Assembly (NCBI GenBank): GCA_023700805.1
Contig: JAMPYF010000020.1
Coordinates: 18,142-82,141, forward strand
Reading direction: 5' to 3'
DNA length: 64,000 nt
Source of the DNA: Sulfuritalea sp.
GTDB lineage: Bacteria; Pseudomonadota; Gammaproteobacteria; Burkholderiales; Rhodocyclaceae
The translations under genes were made by a program, and so were the position numbers. Within the stretch, counting starts at the first letter, position 1. Every line of letters starts with the position of its first letter. Below, one piece after another: positions 28,921-37,358 of the stretch. Below the pieces are notes generated by a model that did not search any database, was not told the DNA's origin, and saw only the letters and a program-made list of their open reading frames with translations.

Positions 28921-29937
28921 ATGAGCCGCAAAGCCAACCCGACGCTGATCGGCGCCTTCGTCCTCGGTGCGCTGACGCTGGCCGTCGTCACCACGCTGCT
29001 GCTGACCGGCGGCAGCTGGTTCGGCGAGCGGCGACAGCACGTGCTGTATTTCGAGGGTGCGGCGCAGGGCCTGCAGGTCGGCGCGCCGGTGGTCTTCCTC
29101 GGCGTCAAGGTCGGCACAGTCACACAGATTCAGCTCGGACTCGACCCGCAAAGCCACCGCTTCCTGGTGCCGGTCACGATCGAACTGGAGCCCCAGGTGG
29201 TGCGCACGCGCGGCGGCGGTCCGGTCGACCTGCGCGACCGCGCGACGGTGCGGCAACTGGTCGAGCGCGGCCTGCGCGCCCGGCTGCGGATGCAGAGCCT
29301 GCTCACCGGCCAGCTCTATGTCGATCTGGATTTCCACCCGGACAAGCCGGCGATCTTCGCCGCGCTCGATCCCGCACTCAGCGAAATCCCGACCATCCGC
29401 ACTGCCGTGCAGGAACTGGCGACCAAGCTCGAAGGCTTTCCGATGGACAAATTCCTCGCCGACGTGGCCGCCATCAGCGACGCGGTCAATCAACTGATGT
29501 CGGCCAAGGCGACGCAACAGCTGCCCAAGCGTCTCGACGCCACGCTGCGCCACCTCGAATCGCTCGCCGCGCGCCTCGACGCCCAGAGCGGCCCGCTGCT
29601 CAATGACGTGCGCGGCAACCTGACCGAGATGCAGAAGGCGCTGCTGGCGGCCCAGGCCGCGCTGGCCAGGCTAGACACGGCCGCCGATCGCGTGGCGGAA
29701 CTGGCCAAGCCCGATTCGCGCCTGGTCGCCGGCATGAACCAGGCCAGCGAGGAACTGGCCAAGGCCGCCGGCGCGGTGCGCCGGCTGACCGAACAGGAAT
29801 CGCCCACGGTCGACAACGTCAATGCCACGCTGAAGGAAATCGCGCGCGCCGCCGATGCCCTGCGCCTGCTGGCGGAAACCCTCGAACAGCAACCCGATGC
29901 CATCTGGCGCGGCAAGCAGCAGAAATCCGCACCCTGA
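28921..29937 (+). CDS. MCE-family (MlaD-like) substrate-binding protein
   Basis: 338 residues from the ATG at 28921 (MSRKANPTLIGAFVLGALTLAVV). There is one N-terminal membrane helix, then the MCE domain (about residues 40-140) with the signature FEGAAQGLQVGAPVVFLGVKVGTV. The C-terminal ~180 residues are predicted helical/coiled-coil, with many Ala, Leu and Gln (LDATLRHLESLAARLDAQ). That suggests a longer periplasmic tube than E. coli MlaD (183 residues), closer to PqiB/YebT-type or Gram-positive MCE proteins. No MlaC or outer-membrane lipoprotein gene follows. Confidence 0.92.
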   Translation: MSRKANPTLIGAFVLGALTLAVVTTLLLTGGSWFGERRQHVLYFEGAAQGLQVGAPVVFLGVKVGTVTQIQLGLDPQSHRFLVPVTIELEPQVVRTRGGGPVDLRDRATVRQLVERGLRARLRMQSLLTGQLYVDLDFHPDKPAIFAALDPALSEIPTIRTAVQELATKLEGFPMDKFLADVAAISDAVNQLMSAKATQQLPKRLDATLRHLESLAARLDAQSGPLLNDVRGNLTEMQKALLAAQAALARLDTAADRVAELAKPDSRLVAGMNQASEELAKAAGAVRRLTEQESPTVDNVNATLKEIARAADALRLLAETLEQQPDAIWRGKQQKSAP

Positions 29938-29959
29938 AACCCCATTACAAGGAGACAGC

Positions 29960-30799
29960 ATGAAACTCGTCCGCTTCGGCCCCAAGGGCCGCGAAAGACC
30001 CGGCCTGATCGACGCTGCCGGAACACTCCGCGATCTCTCGACCCATGTCGCCGGCATCGGCTGGAACGAGCTCTCCGCGGCCGGGCAGAAACGCCTGCGT
30101 GCGCTGAATCCCGCCTCGCTGCCGAAAGTGCGCGGCACGCCGCGGCTCGGCGTGCCCTTCACCGGCATTTCCAAGATCGTCGGCATCGGCCTCAACTACC
30201 GCGCCCACGCCCTCGAAGCCAAGATGCCGATTCCGGCCGAACCCGTGGTGTTCATGAAGGCCACCACCTGCATCAGCTGCCCCAACGACGCCATCCTGAT
30301 GCCGATCGGCAGCAGCAAGCTCGACTGGGAAGTCGAACTGGGGCTGGTCATCGGCCGCGAAACGCGCCATGTGACCGAGGCCAGGGCGCTCGACCACCTC
30401 GCCGGCTACTGCGTGTTCCACGACGTCTCCGAGCGCGCCTTCCAGCTCGAACGCGGCGGCCAGTGGGACAAGGGCAAGAGTTGCGACAGCTTCGGCCCGA
30501 TCGGCCCCTGGCTGGTGACGCGGGACGAAGTCACCGACCCGCAAGCCTTGCGCCTGTGGCTCGACGTCAATGGCGAACGCATGCAAGATTCGAGCACGTC
30601 CGACATGATCTTTTCCTGCGCCGAGATCGTCAGCTATGTCTCGCGCTTCATGACGCTCCTGCCCGGCGACGTGATCTGCACCGGCACGCCGCAGGGCGTC
30701 GGCATGGGCCGCGGCCGCTTCCTGAAGCTCGGCGACCGGCTCAGGCTCGGCGTCGACGGCCTCGGCGAGCAGCAGCAGACCGTCATCGCGACGGCATAG
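29960..30799 (+). CDS. Fumarylacetoacetate hydrolase family protein
   Basis: 279 residues from the ATG at 29960, preceded by AAGGAGA. A short N-terminal domain (MKLVRFGPKGRERPGLIDAAG) precedes the FAH catalytic domain. Metal-binding and active-site motifs are present: IVGIGLNYRAHALE, the SSKLDWEVELGLVIGRE acidic pair, and GDVICTGTPQGVG. The family cleaves or hydrates beta-diketo-acid-type compounds. The sequence pattern is that of the ureidoglycolate lyase / 2,4-diketo-3-deoxy-L-fuconate hydrolase group, and the substrate is not fixed. It may go with the FGGY kinase downstream in sugar-acid catabolism. Confidence 0.9.
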   Translation: MKLVRFGPKGRERPGLIDAAGTLRDLSTHVAGIGWNELSAAGQKRLRALNPASLPKVRGTPRLGVPFTGISKIVGIGLNYRAHALEAKMPIPAEPVVFMKATTCISCPNDAILMPIGSSKLDWEVELGLVIGRETRHVTEARALDHLAGYCVFHDVSERAFQLERGGQWDKGKSCDSFGPIGPWLVTRDEVTDPQALRLWLDVNGERMQDSSTSDMIFSCAEIVSYVSRFMTLLPGDVICTGTPQGVGMGRGRFLKLGDRLRLGVDGLGEQQQTVIATA

Positions 30800-30811
30800 C
30801 AGCGGCTCAAG

Positions 30812-30833
30812 AGTTGGCGCTGGCGGCACGGCG
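30812..30833 (-). repeat. Dispersed repeat, copy 6 (intergenic, after the FAH-family gene)
   Basis: The reverse complement matches the consensus with variable bases GC. It lies 12 bp after the stop of the FAH-family gene, not in any convincing ORF. This shows that the repeat is not simply a shared protein motif. Confidence 0.75.
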
Positions 30834-30879
30834 ATGCCACGTTTCCATCCGCACCCCGGCCCGCCATGAGCGCCCCGCA

Positions 30880-31084
30880 CGGCCGCCCGAAGGGGCGAAG
30901 GCGGGGTTTCGCGAAGCACTGCTTCGCGCCGCCGGAGCCGGCCGGCTGTGCAAAGCCGGCCGTGGAACGCCAGCCACAACCCGGAGCCGCGCAGCGGCGA
31001 ACCGTTGTCCCACCGGGGGATACCGTCCCTCCTGCGGAGGGACATATCACCCCCTCCCGCGGGGAGGAGGCAGGGATGAGGGTA
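30880..31084 (+). repeat. Intergenic mosaic repeat, copy R2 (before the FGGY kinase), hairpin-rich
   Basis: It contains the shared block GGCCGCCCGAAGGGGCGAAG and the block CCGGAGCCGCGCAGCGGCGAACCGTTGTC. Several perfect hairpins are inside it (GCGAAG/CTTCGC near 30911; GGCCGGCT/AGCCGGCC near 30940; GTCCCTCC/GGAGGGAC at 31025-31043). It fills most of the 290-bp gap between the FAH-family gene and the kinase; apart from this and dispersed copy 6 I see nothing else there. Confidence 0.65.
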
Positions 31085-31089
31085 GTCCG

Positions 31090-32655
31090 GTGAGCAAGGA
31101 TTACCTGCTCGCCATCGACGCCGGCACGCAGAGCGTGCGCGCGCTGATATTCGACCGGCATGGGCACCTGGTGGACAAGGCCCAGGTCGATATCAGCAGC
31201 TACCAGTCGCCCCAACCGGGCTGGGTGGAGAACGATCCGGAACAGTTCTGGGCCGCGCTGTGCGCCGCATGCCAGCGGCTCTGGGCCAACACCCAGGTGC
31301 CGCGGAGTTCGATCGCCGGCGTCTGCATCACCACCCAGCGCGCCACGGTGATCAACCTCGACCGCCACGGCCAGCCGCTGCGCCCCGCCATCGTCTGGCT
31401 CGACCAGCGGCGCGCCGACGCCGAGCCGAAGCTGGCCTGGTGGTGGGAACTGGCACTGCGCGCGATCGGCATGCGCGACACCATCCGCTTCTTCGCCCGC
31501 GAAGCCGAGGCCAACTGGATCGCCCAGCACCAGAGCGCGCTCTGGGCGCGCACCGACAAGTACCTGCTGCTCTCGGGTTACCTCAACTACCGCTGCACCG
31601 GCCGCTTCGCCGATTCGGTGGCAAGCCAGGTCGGCTACATCCCCTTCGACTACCGGCGCGGACGCTGGGCCGCCGCCTGGGACTGGAAATGGCAATGCCT
31701 GCCGGTCAAGCGCGCGATGCTGCCCGAACTGGCTCCGGCCGGCGCCCGGCTCGGCCTCATCAGCGCCGCCGCGGCCCGCGACACCGGCATTCCCGAGGGC
31801 CTGCCGGTGATCGCCGGCGCCGCCGACAAGGCCTGCGAAGTCATCGGCGCCGGCTGCCTGACGCCCGAGATCGCCTGCCTCTCCTACGGCACTGCCGCCA
31901 CGATCAACACCACCACGCCGAACTACCTCGAAGCCACGCCCTTCATCCCGCCCTACCAGGCCGCGGTGCCCGGCCACTACAACACCGAGATTCAGATCAC
32001 GCGCGGCTTCTGGATGGTCAACTGGTTCAAGGAACAATTCGGCCTGCACGAGAAGATCGAAGCGCAGGCCCGCGGCGTGGCGCCCGAGAGCCTGTTCGAC
32101 GAACTGGTCAATGCAGTGCCACCCGGCGCCATGGGCCTGATGCTGCAACCCTTCTGGAACCCCGGCATCAAGGTGCCCGGCCCCGAGGCCAAGGGCGCGG
32201 TGATCGGCTTCGGCGACGTGCATACCCGCGCCCATCTCTACCGCGCCATCCTCGAAGGCCTCGCCTATGCGCTGCGCGAAGGCAAGGAGCGCATCGAGCG
32301 GCGCGGCGGCACGCGCATCGAACGCGTGCGCGTCTCCGGCGGCGGCTCGCAAAGCGATGCCGCGCTGCAGATCACCGCCAACATCTTCAATCTGCCCACC
32401 GAACGCCCGCATCTCTTTGAAACCAGCGGCCTCGGCGCCGCCATCATCGCCGCCGTCGGCCTCGGCCTGCATCCCGACTTCGCCACCGCCGTGCGCGAAA
32501 TGACCCGCGTCGGCCAGGTGTTCCAGCCCGAGCCGCAGCACGTGCGCATCTACGACCGGATCTACCGCAAGGTCTATTGCCGCATGTACCGGCGGCTGCA
32601 GCCGCTGTATCGGGAGATACGCGAAATCACCGGCTACCCGAGACCGGAGCGCTGA
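31090..32655 (+). CDS. FGGY-family carbohydrate kinase (xylulokinase-like)
   Basis: 521 residues from a GTG at 31090 (VSKDYLLAIDAGTQSVRALIFD), the normal FGGY start; the very long upstream frame crosses another gene and is rejected. It has two actin-like domains. N-terminal DAGTQS is phosphate motif 1, and substrate-side residues are in TTQRATVINLDRHGQPLRPAIVWLDQRR. The adenosine side is RVSGGGSQSDAALQITANIF. It phosphorylates a pentulose or polyol, and xylulose or glycerol cannot be distinguished by eye. It begins right after mosaic repeat R2. Confidence 0.88.
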   Translation: MSKDYLLAIDAGTQSVRALIFDRHGHLVDKAQVDISSYQSPQPGWVENDPEQFWAALCAACQRLWANTQVPRSSIAGVCITTQRATVINLDRHGQPLRPAIVWLDQRRADAEPKLAWWWELALRAIGMRDTIRFFAREAEANWIAQHQSALWARTDKYLLLSGYLNYRCTGRFADSVASQVGYIPFDYRRGRWAAAWDWKWQCLPVKRAMLPELAPAGARLGLISAAAARDTGIPEGLPVIAGAADKACEVIGAGCLTPEIACLSYGTAATINTTTPNYLEATPFIPPYQAAVPGHYNTEIQITRGFWMVNWFKEQFGLHEKIEAQARGVAPESLFDELVNAVPPGAMGLMLQPFWNPGIKVPGPEAKGAVIGFGDVHTRAHLYRAILEGLAYALREGKERIERRGGTRIERVRVSGGGSQSDAALQITANIFNLPTERPHLFETSGLGAAIIAAVGLGLHPDFATAVREMTRVGQVFQPEPQHVRIYDRIYRKVYCRMYRRLQPLYREIREITGYPRPER

Positions 32656-32708
32656 GCCTTGTAAGCATCGTTCATGGTATTGCTCCCGGATAGACCTGAA
32701 TCGGGCTC

Positions 32709-33584
32709 TCAGGCCAGGCGCCCATCCCGAAAGTCGTTCAGCGCCTGGTAAATCTCCTGGTCCGTATTCATCACGAAGGGACCGTATTGGGCAATGGCTT
32801 CATTCAACGGTTGGCCGGCGATCAGCAATGCTTTCGCTTCACCAACGGCCTCGATCACGACGCCGTCGGCCTGCGCTTCATTGGCGAGGATCGCCATGCG
32901 CTGTGCCGGCAGGGTTTCTCCGCCGATCCGCACTTCGCCGCGATACACATACACAAAGGCATTGTGCCCGGCCGGCAGCGGCTGCGCGAAACGCGTACCG
33001 GCCGGCAGGTGCAGGTCCAGGTACAGCGGCGCCGTTGCTTCGCGCGTCACCGCACCGGCGACGCCATGGCTCTCGCCGGCGATCACGGTCACGGCGGCCC
33101 CGCCATCGATTTCGAAGCGCGGCAGCTCGGCCGCGGCGAAATCGCGATACCAGGGCTCGCTCATCTTGTCCCTGGCAGGCAGGTTCAGCCAGAGCTGGAA
33201 GCCTTCCATGACGCCGGCCTCCTGCTGCGGAATCTCGGAATGGATCACGCCGCGACCCGCGGTCATCCACTGCACGCCGCCGTTTTCCAGCAGGCCTTCA
33301 TGGCCGGCGCTGTCGCGGTGCTGCATGCGGCCGGCGATCATGTAGGTCACGGTTTCGAAGCCGCGGTGCGGATGGTCGGGAAAGCCGCCGATGTAGTCGT
33401 CCGGGTTGTCGCTGGCGAAGGCATCGAGCATCAGGAAGGGGTCCAGCCGGCGCTGCAGCGGCTGCGTCAGCACCCGCGTCAGCTTGACGCCGGCGCCATC
33501 CGATGTGGGTCTGCCGACGACCAGGCGTTCGATGCCGCGCGACTGGCGAACCGACTCGCTGCTGCGGACTTGCTTGCTTGTCAT
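32709..33584 (-). CDS. Pirin family protein
   Basis: 291 residues, the usual bacterial pirin (YhhW/YhaK-type bicupin) length. The N-terminal cupin motif DDYIGGFPDHPHRGFETVTYMIAGRMQHRDSAGH holds the metal ligands His, His, His, with Glu in the following strand (GVIHSEIPQ). A C-terminal cupin domain follows (GTRFAQPLPAGHNAFVYVYRG). Some members have quercetinase activity. It lies 46 bp from the azoreductase gene on the same strand, and both are common in redox/aromatic stress loci, so they may share a LysR-controlled promoter. Confidence 0.92.
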   Translation of the reverse strand: MTSKQVRSSESVRQSRGIERLVVGRPTSDGAGVKLTRVLTQPLQRRLDPFLMLDAFASDNPDDYIGGFPDHPHRGFETVTYMIAGRMQHRDSAGHEGLLENGGVQWMTAGRGVIHSEIPQQEAGVMEGFQLWLNLPARDKMSEPWYRDFAAAELPRFEIDGGAAVTVIAGESHGVAGAVTREATAPLYLDLHLPAGTRFAQPLPAGHNAFVYVYRGEVRIGGETLPAQRMAILANEAQADGVVIEAVGEAKALLIAGQPLNEAIAQYGPFVMNTDQEIYQALNDFRDGRLA

Positions 33585-33630
33585 GACATCTCCTTGATCG
33601 GGTTGATGAATGCGTTGCGCTGATATGGGC

Positions 33631-34230
33631 TCAGGCCAGAGCCGCTATAAGATCCGCTTCGGCCTGGGCGAAGCCACGCTCGGCGGCTTCCGCGCCCATG
33701 TTCAAGCCTTCGGCATAAATGAAATGCACCTCGCTCATGCCGAGGAAGCCGAGCACCGTCTTCAGGTAGGGCACCTGGCTGTCGGCCTCGGTGCCGCGGT
33801 AGCTGCCGCCGCGCGCCAGCGCGACATAAACCTTCTTGCCCTGGAGCAGGCCCTCCGGACCTTTTTCGGTGTAGCGGAAGGTTACGCCGTTGCGGGCGAT
33901 GGCATCGATCCAGTTCTTCAGCTGCACCGGCACGCCGAAGTTGTACATCGGCACGCCGAGCACGAGCACGTCGGCAGCCTGGACTTCGGCGATCAGCACG
34001 TCATCGAGGGCGACCCGTGCCGCCTGCTCGGCAGTGCGCTTATCGGCCGGGGTGAACAGCGCGCCGAGCGCGGCTTCGTCCAGCACCGGATGCGGCGTGA
34101 CGGCGAGCTCGCGCACCGTGAGACTGGCCGCCGGCTCGACCGCCTGCAGGCGCGCCACGATGGAATTGGCGACGCGGGTCGAATTGGCGGCTTCGCGGCG
34201 GGCGCTGGCGTTGATTTGCAGGATGTTCAT
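33631..34230 (-). CDS. azoR: FMN-dependent NADH-azoreductase
   Basis: 199 residues (E. coli AzoR 201). Flavodoxin-like fold with FMN-phosphate loop [17 protein letters not shown] at the N-terminus, [36 protein letters not shown] in the middle, and a [25 protein letters not shown] flavin-binding segment. It reduces quinones and azo compounds with NADH. It is transcribed divergently from the LysR gene, 94 bp away, and probably controlled by it; pirin follows on the same strand. Confidence 0.94.
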   Translation of the reverse strand: MNILQINASARREAANSTRVANSIVARLQAVEPAASLTVRELAVTPHPVLDEAALGALFTPADKRTAEQAARVALDDVLIAEVQAADVLVLGVPMYNFGVPVQLKNWIDAIARNGVTFRYTEKGPEGLLQGKKVYVALARGGSYRGTEADSQVPYLKTVLGFLGMSEVHFIYAEGLNMGAEAAERGFAQAEADLIAALA

Positions 34231-34312
34231 TGGGCTCTCCTTGGGTGGTTGATGATCTGGCGCCTACTTTATTGATCTCCAAGCAAGAACAGAAGCCCAT
34301 GGATCGGATAAC

Positions 34313-34334
34313 ATTGTTCCACCAATGGAACAAT
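34313..34334. promoter_or_regulatory. 22-bp palindrome overlapping the lysR start codon, candidate operator
   Basis: A perfect 9-bp inverted repeat (ATTGTTCCA at 34313-34321, TGGAACAAT at 34326-34334) with a 4-bp spacer. The LysR ATG at 34325 lies inside the palindrome. It fits the T-N11-A type of LysR-binding site. Its position would let the regulator repress its own gene while acting on azoR. Confidence 0.6.
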
Positions 34335-35275
34335 ATGAGCCCAATGACCTTCTGATCTTCGCCCGTGTCGCCGAGGCCGGCAGCTTCAGCCGCGCCGCGA
34401 CACGCATCGGCCTGCCGAAGTCCACGGTGTCGCGGCGCATCGCCTTCCTCGAAGAACAACTCGGCGAGCGCCTGATGCTGCGCACCACGCGCCGCCTCAC
34501 GCTGACCGAGTTCGGCCTGCAGCTACTGGAACACGCGCGCCAGGTGGCGGCCGAGGTCGATGCCGTCAAGGCGCTCAGCGAATACCGCCAGGCGCGCCCC
34601 AGCGGCCGCCTGCGCGTATCGATGCCCAGCGATTTCGCCACCCTGCTGCTGACCGACATGCTGGCGGCCTTCGTCGCGCTGCACCCGGCGGTGTCGCTGG
34701 AACTGGATCTCTCGCCACGGCGCGTCGATCTGCTCGCAGAGAACTTCGATCTCGCGGTGCGCATGGGTGATCTGCCCGACGACACGCTGCTTGCCGCGCG
34801 GCGCATCGCCGTGTTCCCCAGCGGCCTCTATGCGGCACCCTCCTATCTGGCAGAACGCGGCGATCCGGCGTCGCCGGAGGATCTCGACCAGCACGACACG
34901 CTGCGCTTGCTTGGACGCAACGGCGAAGCGACAGGCTGGACGCTGATGTGCGCCGAGCGCAAATGGGAAGGCGCGCCGCCGGCGCGGATGGTGGCCAACG
35001 CTCCCGAGTTGCTGAACGACCTGGCGCGGGCCGGTGCCGGCATCGCCGCCGTGCCCGACTACTTTGCGGCGCCCAGCGTGGCACGCGGCGAACTGCGGCG
35101 CGTGCTTTCCGACTGGTGCATGCCCTCGCCCACGGCCTGGGTCGTGTTCCCCGGGCGGCGCCTGATGCCGGCGAAGACGCGGGCATTCATCGACATGCTC
35201 GAAGCGGCGCTGAGCGGGGTGCCCGGAAACTCGACCGAAGTTTCAGGCGGCTTGCGCGATGCTGCGCGCCCGTAG
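34325..35275 (+). CDS. LysR-family transcriptional regulator
   Basis: 316 residues. The N-terminal winged HTH is at about residues 5-65: DLLIFARVAEAGSFSRAATRIGLPKSTVSRRIAFLEEQLGERLMLRTTRRLTLTEFG. The effector domain (about 90-300) includes GRLRVSMPSDFATLLLTDMLAAF. It is of the subgroup often found beside azoR, quinone-reductase or pirin genes. The ATG is embedded in a 22-bp palindrome (34313-34334). The C-terminus overlaps the convergent RlmN-like gene by 33 bp, so the two transcripts are antisense there. Confidence 0.93.
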   Translation: MEQYEPNDLLIFARVAEAGSFSRAATRIGLPKSTVSRRIAFLEEQLGERLMLRTTRRLTLTEFGLQLLEHARQVAAEVDAVKALSEYRQARPSGRLRVSMPSDFATLLLTDMLAAFVALHPAVSLELDLSPRRVDLLAENFDLAVRMGDLPDDTLLAARRIAVFPSGLYAAPSYLAERGDPASPEDLDQHDTLRLLGRNGEATGWTLMCAERKWEGAPPARMVANAPELLNDLARAGAGIAAVPDYFAAPSVARGELRRVLSDWCMPSPTAWVVFPGRRLMPAKTRAFIDMLEAALSGVPGNSTEVSGGLRDAARP

Positions 35276-36259
35276 TTGGCCGCAGCCGCCGTCTATGTCC
35301 TGACCAGCCGACTGGCGCAGCTTGGCAAGGATGCCGTGGCGATACAGATGCAGCGACATCGCCAGGGTGCGTTCCTGCGAAGGGCGGCGGTAAGCGCCTT
35401 CTTCCACTTCGTTGCAGGGGATGAAGTTCATCACCGCGTACTTGCCGGCGAGCAGGCGCACGATGCCGTCGAGTTCGTCGTCGCCATCATTGATGCCTTC
35501 GAGCAGCGTCCATTGGTACTGGATCGGGTAGCCGGTGGCACGCGCATAGGTTTCGGCCAGCGCCACCAGTTCGGCCGGGTCGATGCGCGGCGCCTTCGGC
35601 AGCAGTTGCGCGCGAAGTTCGGCGCGTGTCGAATGCAGCGAAAGCGCCAGCGCCGGCTTGACCCGTCCCTGCGGCAGGCGCTCGAACACGCGGCGGTCGC
35701 CGACGGTGGAGAACACCAGGTTCTTGTGCGCGATGTTCGCCGCGGTGCCGAGCAGGTCGATCGCTTCGAGCACGTTGTCCATGTTGTGCGCCGGCTCGCC
35801 CATGCCCATGAACGCGACTTTCCTGACCCTGCGGCGGGCACGGGCCAGCACCACCTGGGCGACGATCTCGGCGCTGCCGAGCTGGCGCAGCAGGCCCTCG
35901 CGACCGGTCATGCAGAAAGTGCAGCCCACCGCGCAACCGACCTGGGTCGAGACGCAGACGCCGTCGCGCGGCAGCAGCACGCTCTCCACGGCCTGGCCGT
36001 CGCCAAGCTCCACCAGCAGGCGCGCCGATCCATCATCGCCGGCGTGCTCGGTGCGCACTCGCGCCAGGCCGGCAAGTTGCGCCGCCAGGCCGGGCAAGGC
36101 GGTGCGGATGCTCAATGGAAAATAATTCTCCGGCCGCACCGGCCCACTGTCGAGCGGCAACGCCCGCGTCCATGACCTGAGGATGCGCTCCTCGTGGCAC
36201 GGCAGGGCGCCCTGCTCGCGCAGGCTGCGGCGAATCTGCTCGATGCGCACGGCCATCAT
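35243..36259 (-). CDS. RlmN/Cfr-like radical SAM protein (probable RNA methyltransferase paralogue)
   Basis: 338 residues from the ATG at 36259, which gives a 4-bp ATGA overlap with the upstream gene; a GTG at 36268 and an ATG at 36256 are alternatives. The cluster motif is CAVGCTFC (CxxxCxxC) in VSTQVGCAVGCTFCMTGREG. GMGEPAHNMDNVLEAI follows, and the methyl-carrier Cys is in the C-terminal DIDGGCGQL. These are the essential RlmN/Cfr residues. The N-terminal domain is shorter and less typical than RlmN (no HGATS-like substrate region is obvious), so I read it as a paralogue rather than the housekeeping enzyme. The RNA target is unknown. Confidence 0.85.
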   Translation of the reverse strand: MMAVRIEQIRRSLREQGALPCHEERILRSWTRALPLDSGPVRPENYFPLSIRTALPGLAAQLAGLARVRTEHAGDDGSARLLVELGDGQAVESVLLPRDGVCVSTQVGCAVGCTFCMTGREGLLRQLGSAEIVAQVVLARARRRVRKVAFMGMGEPAHNMDNVLEAIDLLGTAANIAHKNLVFSTVGDRRVFERLPQGRVKPALALSLHSTRAELRAQLLPKAPRIDPAELVALAETYARATGYPIQYQWTLLEGINDGDDELDGIVRLLAGKYAVMNFIPCNEVEEGAYRRPSQERTLAMSLHLYRHGILAKLRQSAGQDIDGGCGQLRARSIAQAA

Positions 36260-37317
36260 CGAGCGCACAGCGTGTCGCAGCCAAGCAGGTCCGCGGCCGC
36301 GATCTGCACGGCGATTTCCGCGGGTTCCAGCCGGGCGAAATCGGCTTCGTCCGCCAGCGGAAAGCCTCCGGCCATTTCGTACCAGGCCAGCGCAGCCAGC
36401 CAGGGGGCATAGGCGATTTCGCCCTGTTTGCGCCGCGGCAGACAGTAGAGCTTGCCCGCCGCAAGGATCAGGTTGTAGGCGATCGTCCGCTCGTGCAGCT
36501 CCGCGATGAATTCATACGCCGCCTGCTGCCGGTCGAAGCTCAGGCAGCGGCAGGGATAGGGCTCGGCGCCGCCGTTGTGGCTCCAGCGTGCGTCCTCGAC
36601 GGGCAGCGGCGCGGTGCGCAGGAAGGTCTGGAAGTGCAGGTGATTCACCGAGGCATGGGCGCCATAGCTGTTGTAACCGATGCCGAAGCCCGGCATGCGT
36701 TCGCCGAGTTCCCGCGCGAGCTTCCACAGCCAGGCAAAGTCCGCCGCCTCGAGAAACTGCGGCCGATGGGCGCCGATGTCCGGCACCAGCAGGCCGTGGT
36801 AATCGGCAAAGGGGAACTTGTTGTAGAACAACGTCGCGTCGCGGCCGCCCAGCGCGCCTTGCCAGATGATTTCCCGGCGCAGGAAGGGCTTGTCGAAGTG
36901 GAAACGCGTCGTCTCGAAGGGCGCGCGGATGCCCGTGACGGCAGCATTGCCGTGGCGTGCCGGACGAAAGGCCCGCAGCGGATTGAACTGCAGTTCCCAC
37001 GGTCCGGCGCGACGCAGTTCGGTCGGGCGCAGAGTTTCGAAGCCATGGTCGAGAATCTGGCGCAGTGCCACCACGTCGTCCGGCGCGCCTTGCAGCGGAC
37101 GTCCTTCCCGCGCCGCCGCGGCCTGCCCGGCAGCGAGCCGCGCGAAGCAAAGCCGCAGTTCGCCGTGCAGGTGCGCCCAGATGCGTGGCTCGAAATTGGC
37201 GTTGGCCAGCACCAGGATGTCCTCGCCCAATTCGCCGCCGGTGCGCAACAGATTGACCAGCCCCTGCTCGAAGCGATCGCGGAAAATGTCGGCCGACTGG
37301 AAGATGTCGGGATTCAT
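36256..37317 (-). CDS. HIT-superfamily GDP-hexose phosphorylase-like protein (DUF4922-like)
   Basis: 353 residues from the ATG at 37317 (MNPDIFQSADIF); an ATG two codons upstream is also possible. The central motif HASVNHLHFQTF matches the nucleotidylyl-transferase HxHxQ active site of the GalT/GDP-galactose phosphorylase branch. A typical preceding region is present (FYNKFPFADYHGLLVPDIG). An N-terminal helical part of about 110 residues and a C-terminal part with PRRKQGE complete it. It overlaps the RlmN-like gene. Substrate and pathway are unknown. No other nucleotide-sugar gene is nearby. Confidence 0.75.
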   Translation of the reverse strand: MNPDIFQSADIFRDRFEQGLVNLLRTGGELGEDILVLANANFEPRIWAHLHGELRLCFARLAAGQAAAAREGRPLQGAPDDVVALRQILDHGFETLRPTELRRAGPWELQFNPLRAFRPARHGNAAVTGIRAPFETTRFHFDKPFLRREIIWQGALGGRDATLFYNKFPFADYHGLLVPDIGAHRPQFLEAADFAWLWKLARELGERMPGFGIGYNSYGAHASVNHLHFQTFLRTAPLPVEDARWSHNGGAEPYPCRCLSFDRQQAAYEFIAELHERTIAYNLILAAGKLYCLPRRKQGEIAYAPWLAALAWYEMAGGFPLADEADFARLEPAEIAVQIAAADLLGCDTLCAR

Positions 37318-37358
37318 GGGCATGGTCAGGTAAGCAACGGCGGCGCGGATATCGGATA

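Noticed and set aside
30463..31089. In-frame extension of the FGGY kinase back into the FAH-family gene
   Set aside because: The extension overlaps a conserved gene in another frame and a hairpin-rich repeat; the standard FGGY start lies at 31090.
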